This document shows positions 37,316 through 46,511 of a stretch of DNA of 64,000 nucleotides, piece by piece. Each line of letters opens with the position of its first letter. Position 1 is the stretch's first letter. The DNA is from Saliniramus sp050485405 (GTDB lineage: Bacteria; Pseudomonadota; Alphaproteobacteria; Rhizobiales; Beijerinckiaceae): the NCBI GenBank assembly GCA_050485405.1, contig JBJHBI010000007.1, positions 23,996 through 87,995 of the forward strand, in the 5' to 3' direction. The notes below the pieces were generated by a model that saw nothing but the letters and a program-made list of their open reading frames with translations, made no database searches and was not told the origin of the DNA. Both the position numbers and the translations under genes were made by a program.

Positions 37316-38234
37316 TGAGCGATATCTCCCGGATACCGTCGGCGAGCAGGTTGAAACCGAGCACCAGCGAGGAAATGGCGATGACCGGGAATATCGTCAT
37401 ATGCGGCGCGAAGGTCGCCATCGAGCGCGTCTGGTTGACCATGCCGCCCCAATCGGGATCGGGCGGCGGCAGGCCGAGCCCGAGAAAGCCGAGCACGCCG
37501 ATAGTGATGATCGTATAGCCGAGCCTCAGGCAGGCATCGACGATCAGCGGCCCGCGCGCATTGGGCAGGATCTCGACGAACATGATCCGCAGGGTCGATT
37601 CTCCGCGCGTCTGGGCTGCCGCTACGTAATCGCGGTTGCGCAGATCGAGCACCAGCCCGCGCACGATGCGCATGATCCCCGGCGCACTCGCGAAGGTCAC
37701 CGCCAGCACGATATTCAGGCCCGAAGCACCGAATGTCGTGATGATCACGACATAGAGCACGAGGATCGGGAAGGAGAGGATGATATCGGAAATGCGGCTG
37801 AGGATATCGTCGATCCAGCCGCGTTTGTAACCGGCGACCAGCCCCATTACGATACCGAGCGCGAAGGCGCAGGCCGTGGCGAGGGGGGCATAGAAGAGCA
37901 CCGTACGCGAGCCCCAGATCACCCGGCTGAGAATGTCGCGCCCCAGATGATCGGCCCCGAGCCAGAACGTCCCGCCATCGGGATGTCCGGTCAACGGCGT
38001 CGCGAAGGGCAGGCTCTGGGCGTTGGGATCGTAAGGGGCAAGCCAGGGGGCGAAGATCGCGACGAGTACCCAGAAACCGACGAGCCCGGCCCCGATCATC
38101 GCCACCGTGCTCTCGCGCAGGAGCCTGATCGCGCCCCACAGGCCGAGAACGATATTGCGCGCTTGCGCGAGGACCAAAGGCGGAGGCTTTACCGGTCTCG
38201 GGGGCTCGCTTGCGGGAGGGCGATGCTCGTTCAT
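37308..38234 (-). CDS. Oligopeptide/dipeptide ABC transporter permease (DppC-like)
   Basis: A 308-residue inner-membrane permease. After a Pro-rich cytoplasmic N-terminus it has TM1 (VAMIGAGLVGFWVLVAIFAP), the oligopeptide permease motif HLGRDILSRVIWGSRT, and the ATPase-contact EAA loop (AAQTRGESTLRIMFVEILPN). The ending NLLADGIREISLND is typical of DppC. It starts ten bases after the stop of the partner permease. Confidence 0.93.
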   Translation of the reverse strand: MNEHRPPASEPPRPVKPPPLVLAQARNIVLGLWGAIRLLRESTVAMIGAGLVGFWVLVAIFAPWLAPYDPNAQSLPFATPLTGHPDGGTFWLGADHLGRDILSRVIWGSRTVLFYAPLATACAFALGIVMGLVAGYKRGWIDDILSRISDIILSFPILVLYVVIITTFGASGLNIVLAVTFASAPGIMRIVRGLVLDLRNRDYVAAAQTRGESTLRIMFVEILPNARGPLIVDACLRLGYTIITIGVLGFLGLGLPPPDPDWGGMVNQTRSMATFAPHMTIFPVIAISSLVLGFNLLADGIREISLND

Positions 38235-38244
38235 GCCGCCCTCC

Positions 38245-39177
38245 TCACGCGAACCAGATCCGGGGATTGAGCCAGGTATAGCCGATATCGGCGATCGTCT
38301 GCGTCGTCACCGCGACGAACACGGCGACCATGGCGCAGGCCTGGATCAGGAAGATATCCTGATTGAGCGAGGCCTCCAGAAGAAGTGCGCCGAACCCTTT
38401 ATAGGCAAAGAAGAATTCCACCACGATCACGCCCGAGAGCAGCCAGTTGATCTGCAGCATGATCACCGTGAACGGCGCGATCAGCGCATTGCGCAAAGCG
38501 TGGCGCATGATCACCTGCCGGTAGGGCATGCCCTTTAGGATGGCCGTGCGGATATACGGCGTCTGCATCACCTCGGCCATGGAAGCGCGGGTCATGCGCG
38601 CGATATAGCCGAAACCGTATAGCACGAGCACCGTCACGGGCAGCACCAGTTCGACCGGGCGGAACCCGTCCGCCATGCCGCTCGTCCCCGGTAGCCATGA
38701 CAGCCAGAATACGAAGAGAAAGGAGAGCAGGACGGCGCTCGCAAATTCCGGGATCGAGGTGGTGATGATGGCCGTGACCGAGAGCGAGCGATCGAGCTTC
38801 GAGCCCTCCTTCATCCCCGCGAGGATCCCCGTGACGAGCGCGAGCGGGATCATCACGGCGAAGGTGACACCTCCCAGGATCGCGGTATTGGCGAGCCGGG
38901 GCCACAGCACCTCAGCGACCGGCGCGCGAAAGCGGATCGACTCGCCGAAATCGCCGGTGACCATGTTCCCCAGCCATTCGAGGTAACGCACGTAGACGGG
39001 CCGGAAATAGCCGTTGGCCTCGAGCCAGAGATTGCGCTGCTCGACCGTCGTATAAGGCCCCAGAACCTTCACCGCCACCGCCTCGCCATTCACCTCAAGC
39101 AGGAGAAACAGCAGCACGGAGACGACGAGCATCGTCAGCACCATGTATCCCGCGCGGCGTGCGAGAAAGATCAGCAT
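38245..39177 (-). CDS. Oligopeptide/dipeptide ABC transporter permease (DppB-like)
   Basis: A 310-residue permease. It opens LIFLARRAGYMVLTMLVVSV, has a periplasmic loop before WLGNMVTGDFGESIRF, and the EAA loop AILKGMPYRQVIMRHALRNA. The ending ADIGYTWLNPRIWF is characteristic of DppB. It forms the channel together with the DppC-like partner directly downstream. The 352 bp separating it from the solute-binding gene contain a tandem repeat. Confidence 0.93.
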   Translation of the reverse strand: MLIFLARRAGYMVLTMLVVSVLLFLLLEVNGEAVAVKVLGPYTTVEQRNLWLEANGYFRPVYVRYLEWLGNMVTGDFGESIRFRAPVAEVLWPRLANTAILGGVTFAVMIPLALVTGILAGMKEGSKLDRSLSVTAIITTSIPEFASAVLLSFLFVFWLSWLPGTSGMADGFRPVELVLPVTVLVLYGFGYIARMTRASMAEVMQTPYIRTAILKGMPYRQVIMRHALRNALIAPFTVIMLQINWLLSGVIVVEFFFAYKGFGALLLEASLNQDIFLIQACAMVAVFVAVTTQTIADIGYTWLNPRIWFA

Positions 39178-39226
39178 GGGCGGGATTTCCTGATGATCTG
39201 CAAGGATTTGGAGCGCCCTTCTTCAA

Positions 39227-39520
39227 GCGCTCGACAAGCCTCCCTCCCCGGCGGGGAGGGATTGAGGGTGGGGATAGCGGGTCGTGAAATGCGCCAACGT
39301 CGCAGAATTTGCACGCGGGTCACCCCGCCCTTGATCCCTCCCCTGAGGGGAGGGAAATAGCGCCCCTCATGACGCGCTCGACAAGCCTCCCTCCCCGGCG
39401 GGGAGGGAATGAGGGTGGGGAGCGCGGGTCGTGAAATGCGCCGACGTCGCAGATTCTGCACGCGGGTCACCCCACCCTTGATCCCTCCCCTGAGGGGAGG
39501 GAGATCGCGCCCTTCATCAA
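39227..39520. repeat. Tandem 147-bp intergenic repeat (two copies) inside the peptide transporter operon
   Basis: Two head-to-tail copies, 39227-39373 and 39374-39520, differ at only a few positions. Each begins GCGCTCGACAAGCCTCCCTC and contains two strong hairpins: CCCTCCCCGGCGGGGAGGG and, about 85 bp on, CCCTCCCCTGAGGGGAGGG. A partial unit end (GCGCCCTTCTTCAA) precedes copy one. All frames through it read as repetitive non-protein (for example PPLRGGIKGGVTRV twice on the minus strand). It separates the solute-binding gene from the permeases, so folded RNA here could protect or attenuate the transcript. Confidence 0.88.
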
Positions 39521-39529
39521 GCGCGCGCA

Positions 39530-41251
39530 TCAGGCGTCGAGCCAGACCGTTTCGAAATGGTGTTCCTCGGCCGGATGGTGGGTATACCCCCTCACGCGCT
39601 GGTTGCCGGCGGTGTGGACCGAGCGCCAGAATGGCTGCACGATGACGGCGTCACCCTGCAGGATTTCCTGCAGACGTGCCATGATCTCGCGCCGCTCCTC
39701 CGTGTCGAAGGTCGCCTCCGCCTCGTCGAGGAGCGCGTCGAATTCGGGATTGGCATAGCCCGACTCGTTCCACGGCACACCGGAGCGATAGGCGAGACTG
39801 AGGGACTGGGTGCCGAGCGGGCGATGCGCCCAGCTGGTGAAGCCGAAGGGCGTGGTCATCCAGCGATCCCAATAGGTGCCGCCGGGCATGATGTTGACAC
39901 GCAGATTGATGCCGGCGGGGCGCAGCATCTCCACCAGCGCCTGGCAGGTATTGGGCTCCCAGGTCGGCTGGGCCACGCAATCGATGGTGATGTCGAGCCC
40001 GTCCGCGTATCCCGCTTCGGCCAGCAATTCGCGGGCGCGGTCGTAATCCTGCTGCGGCGCGCCGATATCGGCGTATTCGGGATGGATCTCCGCCACATGG
40101 TGATCTTCGCCGGGAACACCCAGGCCCTGATTGGCGATCTGGAGCAGGCGATCGTGATCGACGCAGGCCTGGATCGCCTGGCGCACGCGCGGATCATCGA
40201 AGGGCTCGGTATCGACCTTCATGCGCGCCACGCCGGTCTGCGCGGTCTGTGCGTCGTAGAGCGCGAGCATCGGCAGATTGCGGGCGGCGGGAACCTGCTC
40301 GACGTTCAGGCGGAAGAGCATATCCACCTGATCCGAGGCCAGGGCCGCGAGCGGGGCCGCCGGGTCGTCGCCGTGATCGATATAGTCGATGCCGTCGAGA
40401 TAGACCTCGCCGCCCCACCAGCCGTCCTCGCGGCGGGTGAAGGTCGCGCGCTCCCCGACGCTGAGCCGGGTGAGTTCGTAGGGACCGGTGCCGATCGGAT
40501 CGTTCGCCCAGTTGCCGCCCTCGAAGGAACGGTGCGCGATCAGGGCGGGATAGTCGCCGAGGCTCTCGGGGAATGCGAGAAACGGCACGCGCAGATTGAA
40601 TTCGACCGTGTGATCGTCGATCTTGCGCACCGCGCCCTCCGCCATGCGCGAGCCGTCGTCGTTGCTCTCGCGCAGAGCCGAGAACCGCCCGTAATTCGAC
40701 GAGCCGACGGCGGGGTCCATCCAGCGCTCGAAATTGGCGATCACGTCGTCGGCGGTGAATGCATCGCCGTTCGACCAGGTCACGCCCTGGCGCAGATTGA
40801 AGGTCCAGGTGCGCAGATCCTCGGAGGCGCTCCAGCTCTCGGCGAGATGCGGCGTGGCGAGGTTGTCAGCGGAAATCCGCACCAACGGCTCGAGCACGTG
40901 GCGCAGCGTATTGCCCTTCTCCGACCAGTCGATCGTCGCCGGATCGGAGACCTCCATCACGTTCATCGAGACGCGCAGCACACCACCGGAGCGCGGCGTG
41001 CCCTCCTGCGCCTGTGCACGCGGAACGAACCCCTCACCGGTGAGCTTGCCCGCCATGCCGTAAGCGGCGCCGACGGAGAGGCCGAGCAGCGTGGCGGTGC
41101 GCAGGAAATCCCGGCGTGTCGCCCTGCCCTCCCCGAGCTGATCGGCAAGGCGCGGCAATTGCGGATGGACCCGCGCGAGCTCTGCGCGCTCGCCGTTATC
41201 GAGGCGCCGGCTCTGTACGAGATCTGCGGGGGTATAGGTCTTCCTGGTCAT
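39530..41251 (-). CDS. Oligopeptide/dipeptide ABC transporter solute-binding protein (SBP family 5)
   Basis: A 573-residue periplasmic binding protein. The twin-arginine signal RATRRDFLRTATLLGLSVG at residues ~43-61 is preceded by an unusually long 42-residue leader; the h-region runs to the AQAQE region. The mature protein has NTLRHVLEPLVRISADNLAT, TWTFNLRQGVTWSNGDAFTA, DPIGTGPYELTRLSVGE, and the family-5 ending with RVRGYTHHPAEEHHFE. It captures peptides or related solutes for the permeases downstream. AGAGGCC precedes the ATG at 41251. Confidence 0.92.
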   Translation of the reverse strand: MTRKTYTPADLVQSRRLDNGERAELARVHPQLPRLADQLGEGRATRRDFLRTATLLGLSVGAAYGMAGKLTGEGFVPRAQAQEGTPRSGGVLRVSMNVMEVSDPATIDWSEKGNTLRHVLEPLVRISADNLATPHLAESWSASEDLRTWTFNLRQGVTWSNGDAFTADDVIANFERWMDPAVGSSNYGRFSALRESNDDGSRMAEGAVRKIDDHTVEFNLRVPFLAFPESLGDYPALIAHRSFEGGNWANDPIGTGPYELTRLSVGERATFTRREDGWWGGEVYLDGIDYIDHGDDPAAPLAALASDQVDMLFRLNVEQVPAARNLPMLALYDAQTAQTGVARMKVDTEPFDDPRVRQAIQACVDHDRLLQIANQGLGVPGEDHHVAEIHPEYADIGAPQQDYDRARELLAEAGYADGLDITIDCVAQPTWEPNTCQALVEMLRPAGINLRVNIMPGGTYWDRWMTTPFGFTSWAHRPLGTQSLSLAYRSGVPWNESGYANPEFDALLDEAEATFDTEERREIMARLQEILQGDAVIVQPFWRSVHTAGNQRVRGYTHHPAEEHHFETVWLDA

Positions 41252-41618
41252 CTTTGGCCTCTTTGCCGTCAGCTTGGGCCCAGGTCTGTCATGCGATCCG
41301 GGCCGTCTGATTCGGTGCCTCTCGAGCCGGACGGGCGCAGGCGTACGCGCGATGCGAGCAGCGAACGCAGCAGAGAACGGATTGGAAATCCGACCGGATA
41401 TGCGTCGTGGCGGCGCGGCGATACATCACCGCGACGGACACGGATGCGCGACTACGTGAGACGTCGAAAGTGGTGATGCGCCACGAAAGCCGCAGTGCAT
41501 CATCACCCATGCGAAGAGGATAGCGCCCCGGGAGATTGTGTCAAACCCGGGGCGGGAAGAAAGATCAGAGAGGAAAAGAAACCCCGCGCCAGATCGAGAA
41601 CGGCGAAGCTGCCCGTGC
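41252..41618. other. Intergenic region upstream of the solute-binding gene
   Basis: A 367-bp region without a convincing gene. It must carry the promoter of the peptide transporter operon (minus strand) and the end of the preceding chemoreceptor transcript, including the hairpin at 41524-41554. No clear -35/-10 pair was found by eye. Confidence 0.6.
41524..41554 (-). terminator. Stem-loop after the chemoreceptor at 41619
   Basis: Perfect 9-bp stem CGCCCCGGG/CCCGGGGCG around a 13-base loop, about 65 bp beyond the receptor stop on the minus strand. Only a weak pyrimidine stretch (TATCCTCTT) follows, so it may be a weak terminator. Confidence 0.5.
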
Positions 41619-43391
41619 TCAGGCGGCCTTCTCGCCGACCGACTCGTCCGCGAGCTCTTCGGCCAGTTCCTCGACCAGATCACTCTGCCCCTCGTCATTG
41701 CCGAGAATGGCGGCGAGGAAGTTCTCGACGGCACCCTTGAGCGCGTCCGATTCGCGCGCGAGGCGCTCGGCCGAGCTCTGTACGCGGTTGGCCGCCTCGC
41801 TCGACTTCTCGGCGGAATCGCGCACACCGTCGATGCTCTGCGACACTTCGTGCGTGCCGGCGGAAGCTTGCTGGACGTTGCGCGCGATTTCCTGCGTGGC
41901 CGAGCCCTGCTCCTCCACCGCAGCCGCGATGGCGCTCGCGATGCCAGCGAGATTCGAGATCGTGTCGGCGACACCGGTGATCGATTCGGCGGAGCCCGAG
42001 GTGGCGGCCTGAATATCGGCGATCTGGCCGCTGATCTCGGTCGTGGCCTTGGCGGTCTGGTCGGCCAGGTTCTTCACCTCCGCCGCGACGACGGCGAAGC
42101 CCTTGCCCGCCTCGCCCGCACGCGCCGCCTCGATGGTGGCGTTGAGCGCAAGCAGATTGGTCTGGTCGGCGATCTGCTCGATCAGGGCCACGATGTCGCC
42201 GATGCGCTGGGCGGTGTCGGCCATGGTGCGCACCTGGGTCACCGTGCCGCTCGCCCGGTCCTGCGCCTCGCGCGAGATTTCCGTGGATTGCACGACCTGC
42301 CGCCCGATCTCGTCGACGGAGGATGCGAGCTCTTCGGCGGCGGCGGCGACCATGCCGACATTCGCCGAGGCCTGTTCGGATGCCGCCGCGACGCTGGTCG
42401 CACGCTGGCGGGAGGCGTCGGAGGCACCGGTGAGGGCTTGCGCTGCCTGTTCCAGTTCGCCGGCGGCTTCCGCGACACCGTTGACGATGGACCCCACCGC
42501 CTCTTCGAAACGCGCGGCGAGAAGCTCCATCGCCTTGCGGCGCTCCTCGGCCAGCACGGCCTCGCGCTCCTGCTCCATCCGGCGATCGGCCTCGGCCTTC
42601 GCCGCGAGCGAGGCGCGGAATTCGTCGATGCCGCGCGAGATCGCGCCGACCTCGTCACTGCGATTCATGCCGGCGATCGTGATGTCGAACTCACCGGAAG
42701 CGAGCCGGCGGATATCGGCCACGCTGCGATGGAGCGGGCGGGCGATGCCGAAATGGGCGATCGCGAGACCGGCCAGCGCGCCGACGAGGATCCCCGCGAC
42801 CGCGATCGAGACGAGCATGGTCACGGTATCGCTCGCCACGGCGCCCGCACGCTCCGCCACCACCGCGCTCTCGCGATCGGTATGATCGGTGAAGGCGGCG
42901 AGCGCGTCACGCAGTTCGGCGATGAAGGTGCGGTTGCGGTCGATCGTGCCGAGCACGAAGAGCTGGCTCTCGACGATATCGGCCGTGGCGAAGGTCTCGG
43001 CCATGTCGATGGTCTCGAGCACACCGCCGTGATACTGCTCGTAGAGCCGCGTGACCTCACCGAGAAGCTCGGCCTGGGCGGTGTCGGCACTCGCCGTGAG
43101 CACTTCGAGCTCGGCCCGGACGGCGACGTCGGCGCGCTCGATATCGGGGATGATCATCGCCACGCGCGAAGGGTTCGACGCGATTTCCATCTCCGCACGC
43201 GACAGCAGGATCACGCTCTCGCTCAGCGCCCCGGCACGACGCACCTCGCCCGTCTTGCCGTGGATCTCCTGCGCACCCTGCGCGAGCGTATCAAGACCCT
43301 GATAGGCGGTGAAGGTGATGGCGAGCGTGGCGACCGCCATCAGGAAGACGATCGAGACGGCTTTCAGCGACACGGACATTCTGGCGAGCAT
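41619..43391 (-). CDS. Methyl-accepting chemotaxis protein with acidic C-terminal tail
   Basis: Chemoreceptor of 590 residues. TM1 near residues 10-30 (VSIVFLMAVATLAITF), a helical periplasmic sensor, TM2 near 190-213 (MLVSIAVAGILVGALAGLAI), HAMP (ARPLHRSVADIRRLASGEFD) and a signalling domain with TNLLALNATIEAARAGEAGK. The tail after the coiled coil (NDEGQSDLVEELAEELADES) is strongly acidic, unlike the other receptors here which end in VRAG, VRAA or VAAA. GGGGGA precedes the ATG at 43391. Ligand unknown. Confidence 0.92.
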   Translation of the reverse strand: MLARMSVSLKAVSIVFLMAVATLAITFTAYQGLDTLAQGAQEIHGKTGEVRRAGALSESVILLSRAEMEIASNPSRVAMIIPDIERADVAVRAELEVLTASADTAQAELLGEVTRLYEQYHGGVLETIDMAETFATADIVESQLFVLGTIDRNRTFIAELRDALAAFTDHTDRESAVVAERAGAVASDTVTMLVSIAVAGILVGALAGLAIAHFGIARPLHRSVADIRRLASGEFDITIAGMNRSDEVGAISRGIDEFRASLAAKAEADRRMEQEREAVLAEERRKAMELLAARFEEAVGSIVNGVAEAAGELEQAAQALTGASDASRQRATSVAAASEQASANVGMVAAAAEELASSVDEIGRQVVQSTEISREAQDRASGTVTQVRTMADTAQRIGDIVALIEQIADQTNLLALNATIEAARAGEAGKGFAVVAAEVKNLADQTAKATTEISGQIADIQAATSGSAESITGVADTISNLAGIASAIAAAVEEQGSATQEIARNVQQASAGTHEVSQSIDGVRDSAEKSSEAANRVQSSAERLARESDALKGAVENFLAAILGNDEGQSDLVEELAEELADESVGEKAA

Positions 43392-43528
43392 GGTTTCCCC
43401 CGGCGAGACAATTGGCCGACCAATGAGATACCAATGAATGCTTTACCGGAACTTACGGCCACGCTGCCGCAACCATGAATAATCGCAAATTCCTCTAGGG
43501 AAGTTGCCAGACGTCAGCCGAGCCCCCC

Positions 43529-43831
43529 TCACCAGCGCGGGCGACGGGGGTTGCCGTCCGCATCGACGCCGCCATAGGCCGCATCGTCTTCCTCGCGCTC
43601 GGGCAGCAGCATCACGGCGGTGCCGATCGCGGCGCCGGCGAAGGTCGCGGAGACGCTGAAGGTGAGTATCGCGATGGCGAGGAGCGCGACATCGGAATTG
43701 GCAAGCAGCGTTCCGAGCCCCCGCAGATCGAAGACATAGGCTAAAGCCACGAACAGCACACCGAGCAGGGCGCCGAAGGTGCCGTTGACGACGAACAGCC
43801 GGATCAAGGGCTTGCGGTAGAGTTCACGCAT
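43529..43831 (-). CDS. Small two-helix membrane protein of unknown function
   Basis: A 100-residue protein with two long hydrophobic segments (GTFGALLGVLFVALAYVFD and ALLAIAILTFSVSATFAGAA) and a polar C-terminus EREEDDAAYGGVDADGNPRR. The positive N-terminus MRELYRKPLIRLF suggests that it starts inside the cytoplasm. No family recognised. It lies downstream of the divergent guaC promoter. Confidence 0.7.
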   Translation of the reverse strand: MRELYRKPLIRLFVVNGTFGALLGVLFVALAYVFDLRGLGTLLANSDVALLAIAILTFSVSATFAGAAIGTAVMLLPEREEDDAAYGGVDADGNPRRPRW

Positions 43832-44026
43832 CGCGTCCGCCTCTGTGATGGACCGCGATCATCAGCGAAACGCATCCATGCGCAAAGATGACGCATCGCC
43901 GCTGCAAGGTCTGCGCATCGCGGCACGCCACCGCCCCTTGCGGTGAACCGCCGCAGGCATGTTAGGATCACCGCGCCCGCACGTCCATGTCGGCGGGCCG
44001 CTTCTCCAGACCTGACGAGTATCGCC

Positions 44027-45070
44027 ATGCGCATCGAAAACGAACCGAAACTCGATTTCAAGGACGTGCTGATCCGGCCCAAGCGCTCGACGCTCGGCTC
44101 GCGCGCCGAAGTCGAGATCGAACGCGCCTTCCGTTTCGCCCATACGGGCCGGGAATGGCGCGGCTTTCCGATGATCGCGGCGAATATGGATGTTGTCGGC
44201 ACCATTCCGATGGCGCGTGCGCTCGGGCGCCACGGCGCGCTGGTGGCATTGCACAAGCATTATCCGGAAGACGTGCTGGTCGATTATTTCGGCCGTGACG
44301 AGCCGCAGCACGCTTTTTACTCGCTCGGGACGGCGGAGGCCGATTGGGAGAAGTTCCGCGCGGTGAAGCGGCGCGCGCCGGTCGGCATGATCTGCCTCGA
44401 CGTCGCCAACGGCTATACCGAGAAATTCGTCGAGATGGTCGCACAAGCCCGCGAGGAGAACCCCGACGCGATCATCATGGCTGGCAATGTCGTCACCGGC
44501 GACATGACCGAGGCGCTGGTGCTCGCAGGTGCCGATATCGTCAAGGTCGGCATCGGGCCGGGATCGGTCTGCACCACTCGCAAGATGACGGGGGTGGGCT
44601 ATCCGCAGCTCTCCGCCGTGATCGAATGCGCCGATGCCGCACACGGGCTCAAGGGGCTGGTCTGCGCCGATGGCGGCTGCACCGTCCCCGGCGACATCGC
44701 CAAGGCCTATGGGGGCGGTGCGGATTTCGTCATGCTCGGCGGCATGCTGGCCGGCCATGACGAATGCGAGGGCGAGATCCTCTACGAAGAGGTCGACGGC
44801 GAGAAACGTCCGAAATCCATGGTCTTCTACGGAATGTCGTCCGACACCGCGATGAAGAAATATGCCGGCGGCGTCGCCCATTACCGCGCCTCGGAAGGCA
44901 AGACCGTGGAGGTCGCCTATCGCGGCCCGGTCGACGACACCATGCAGGAGATCATGGGCGGGGTGCGCTCGATGATGACCTATATCGGCGCGACCCGCCT
45001 CAAGGAAGTGCCCAAGCGCACCACCTTCGTCATGGTCGGCGCCCAGCTCAACAACGTCTTCGGGCAGTAG
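44027..45070 (+). CDS. guaC: GMP reductase
   Basis: NADPH-dependent enzyme converting GMP to IMP and ammonia, returning guanine nucleotides to the purine pool. The 347-residue TIM barrel matches GuaC length and lacks the CBS domains of IMP dehydrogenase. The catalytic loop is VGIGPGSVCTTRKMTGVGYP with active-site Cys and Thr, and the IMP-binding ADGGCTVPGDIAKAYGGGAD and FYGMSSDTAMKKYAGGVAHY segments are present. The start at 44027 gives MRIENEPKLDFKDVLIRPKR, the standard GuaC N-terminus. Confidence 0.94.
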   Translation: MRIENEPKLDFKDVLIRPKRSTLGSRAEVEIERAFRFAHTGREWRGFPMIAANMDVVGTIPMARALGRHGALVALHKHYPEDVLVDYFGRDEPQHAFYSLGTAEADWEKFRAVKRRAPVGMICLDVANGYTEKFVEMVAQAREENPDAIIMAGNVVTGDMTEALVLAGADIVKVGIGPGSVCTTRKMTGVGYPQLSAVIECADAAHGLKGLVCADGGCTVPGDIAKAYGGGADFVMLGGMLAGHDECEGEILYEEVDGEKRPKSMVFYGMSSDTAMKKYAGGVAHYRASEGKTVEVAYRGPVDDTMQEIMGGVRSMMTYIGATRLKEVPKRTTFVMVGAQLNNVFGQ

Positions 45071-45144
45071 GGTATCGTCCCGTCAGGTCGGGGCCGCCCT
45101 GAGCGTGGGCAAGGCGCGGAGCGCGCGGGCAGCGCCCCGCATCC

Positions 45145-46311
45145 TCAGAACAATGCGAGCTGCCCCGGTGCCGCGCGGGCGGGCTTGCGGAAGAGATCGG
45201 TGCGCAGCCGCACCCGTTCCTTGTTGAAGCCGAGCCGGTTGGCCGCGATCTCGAAGCGGCGCCCGATCGCCCAGGCGATCGGCCCGGTCCCGCTCTGGCG
45301 CACGCCCCAGCGCGAATCGTAATCCTTGCCGCCATGCATGTCCTGGACGAGCGACATCACATGCTGCGCGCGCTGGGGAAAATGCTCAGCGAGCCAGTCG
45401 CGCGCAAGCGCCTTCACCTCGTGCGGCAGCCGCAGCATCACGTAGCCCGCCTCCCGCGCGCCCGCATCATAGGCGGCGTCGAGCAGGCGCTCGATCTCGT
45501 GATCGTTGATCGCGGGCACGACCGGCGCCACCAGCACGCTCACCGGGATCCCCTCGGCGCGCAGCCGGCGGATCGTCTCCAGCCGCAGGGCCGGCGCGGC
45601 GGCGCGCGGCTCCATCTTGCGTGACAGGCGCGGATCGAGCGTCGTCAGCGAGATCGCCACCTTGACGAGTCCCTGCTCCGCCATCGGCCCGAGAATGTCG
45701 AGATCGCGGGTGACGAGCCCGGATTTGGTGACGATGCCCACCGGATGGCGCGTGCGCGCGAGCACTTCGAGAATGCCGCGCGTGATCTCCATGCGCTTCT
45801 CGATCGGCTGGTAGGGATCGGTATTGGTGCCGATGGCGATGGTGCGCGGGCTGTAGCCGCGCGCGGCGAGTTCCTGCTCGAGCAAAGCCGGGGCATCGGG
45901 CTTGGCGAAGAGCCGCGTCTCGAAATCGAGCCCCGCCGACAGCCCCTGATAGGCGTGGCTCGGGCGCGCGAAGCAATAGAAGCAGCCGTGCTCGCAGCCG
46001 CGATACGGGTTGATCGAGCGGTCGAAGCCGAGATCCGGCGAGGAATTGCGCGTGATGATCGTCTTCGGGCGCTCATGCGTCACTTCCGTGCGCAGGGGTG
46101 CGGCTTCCTCGGGGATATCCCATGCATCGTCGAAAGCCTCGCGCGTCACGGGCTCGAAACGTCCGGTCTCGTTCGTGGACGCGCCGCGCCCGCGCCGCAT
46201 GCGCGCATCGAGGGCGAGCGGGCGCCGCTCGGAGCTCTGCTCGCTGCGCTGCTCGAGCCGCTGTTCGAGGCGTTCGCGCCAGTCGCGGCGCTGGAGATGA
46301 TTCGGCTTCAT
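45145..46311 (-). CDS. PA0069-family radical SAM protein
   Basis: A 388-residue radical SAM enzyme. The cluster motif is RGCEHGCFYCFARPSH (CxxxCxxC), within NPYRGCEHGCFYCFARPSHA, followed by AIGTNTDPYQPIEKRMEITR and VTKSGLVTRDLDIL, hallmarks of this SplB-related family. The N-terminus is unusual for its Glu/Gln/Arg repeat (RLEQRLEQRSEQSSERR). The ATG at 46311 has GGAGAACGACC upstream. The biochemical reaction is unknown; the family is often found with SOS mutagenesis genes in related bacteria, but those genes are not in this window. Confidence 0.88.
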   Translation of the reverse strand: MKPNHLQRRDWRERLEQRLEQRSEQSSERRPLALDARMRRGRGASTNETGRFEPVTREAFDDAWDIPEEAAPLRTEVTHERPKTIITRNSSPDLGFDRSINPYRGCEHGCFYCFARPSHAYQGLSAGLDFETRLFAKPDAPALLEQELAARGYSPRTIAIGTNTDPYQPIEKRMEITRGILEVLARTRHPVGIVTKSGLVTRDLDILGPMAEQGLVKVAISLTTLDPRLSRKMEPRAAAPALRLETIRRLRAEGIPVSVLVAPVVPAINDHEIERLLDAAYDAGAREAGYVMLRLPHEVKALARDWLAEHFPQRAQHVMSLVQDMHGGKDYDSRWGVRQSGTGPIAWAIGRRFEIAANRLGFNKERVRLRTDLFRKPARAAPGQLALF

Positions 46312-46333
46312 GGTCGTTCTCCGAAACAGATGA

Positions 46334-46347
46334 GAACAAAATAGAAC
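46334..46347. promoter_or_regulatory. GAAC direct repeat, imperfect LexA-box-like
   Basis: GAACAAAATAGAAC lies 23 bp upstream of the radical SAM start, in an AT-rich divergent promoter region. The alphaproteobacterial LexA box is GTTC-N7-GTTC; here the spacer is six bases, so the match is imperfect. Confidence 0.25.
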
Positions 46348-46511
46348 ATTAAGATAACTTTTGCAAGTCGACCAGAACAGGCCGGGCGAAACACGCGTCC
46401 GCTCGGCATCGCGTTCCGCGTCGAGCAGTTTCGCGAATCCTTGCCAGAACGGCACCCGGGCGCCTAAAGCAGGGGTTGCGATCACGCGCGACCCACTCTG
46501 GAAAAGGCACC

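Noticed and set aside
39227..39520. CRISPR array
   Set aside because: Only two long 147-bp units without short repeats and unique spacers; no cas genes nearby.
39171..39530. 119-codon minus-strand frame in the intergenic repeat
   Set aside because: The translation only mirrors the DNA repeat (PPLRGGIKGGVT twice) and has the look of a common intergenic element.
39557..43478. Long plus-strand frames (639 and 646 codons) opposite the solute-binding protein and chemoreceptor
   Set aside because: Low-complexity His/Arg/Asp composition without motifs; sense genes are certain.
45145..46311. Spore photoproduct lyase
   Set aside because: The radical SAM motif and surrounding segments fit the PA0069 family instead, and this clade does not form endospores.
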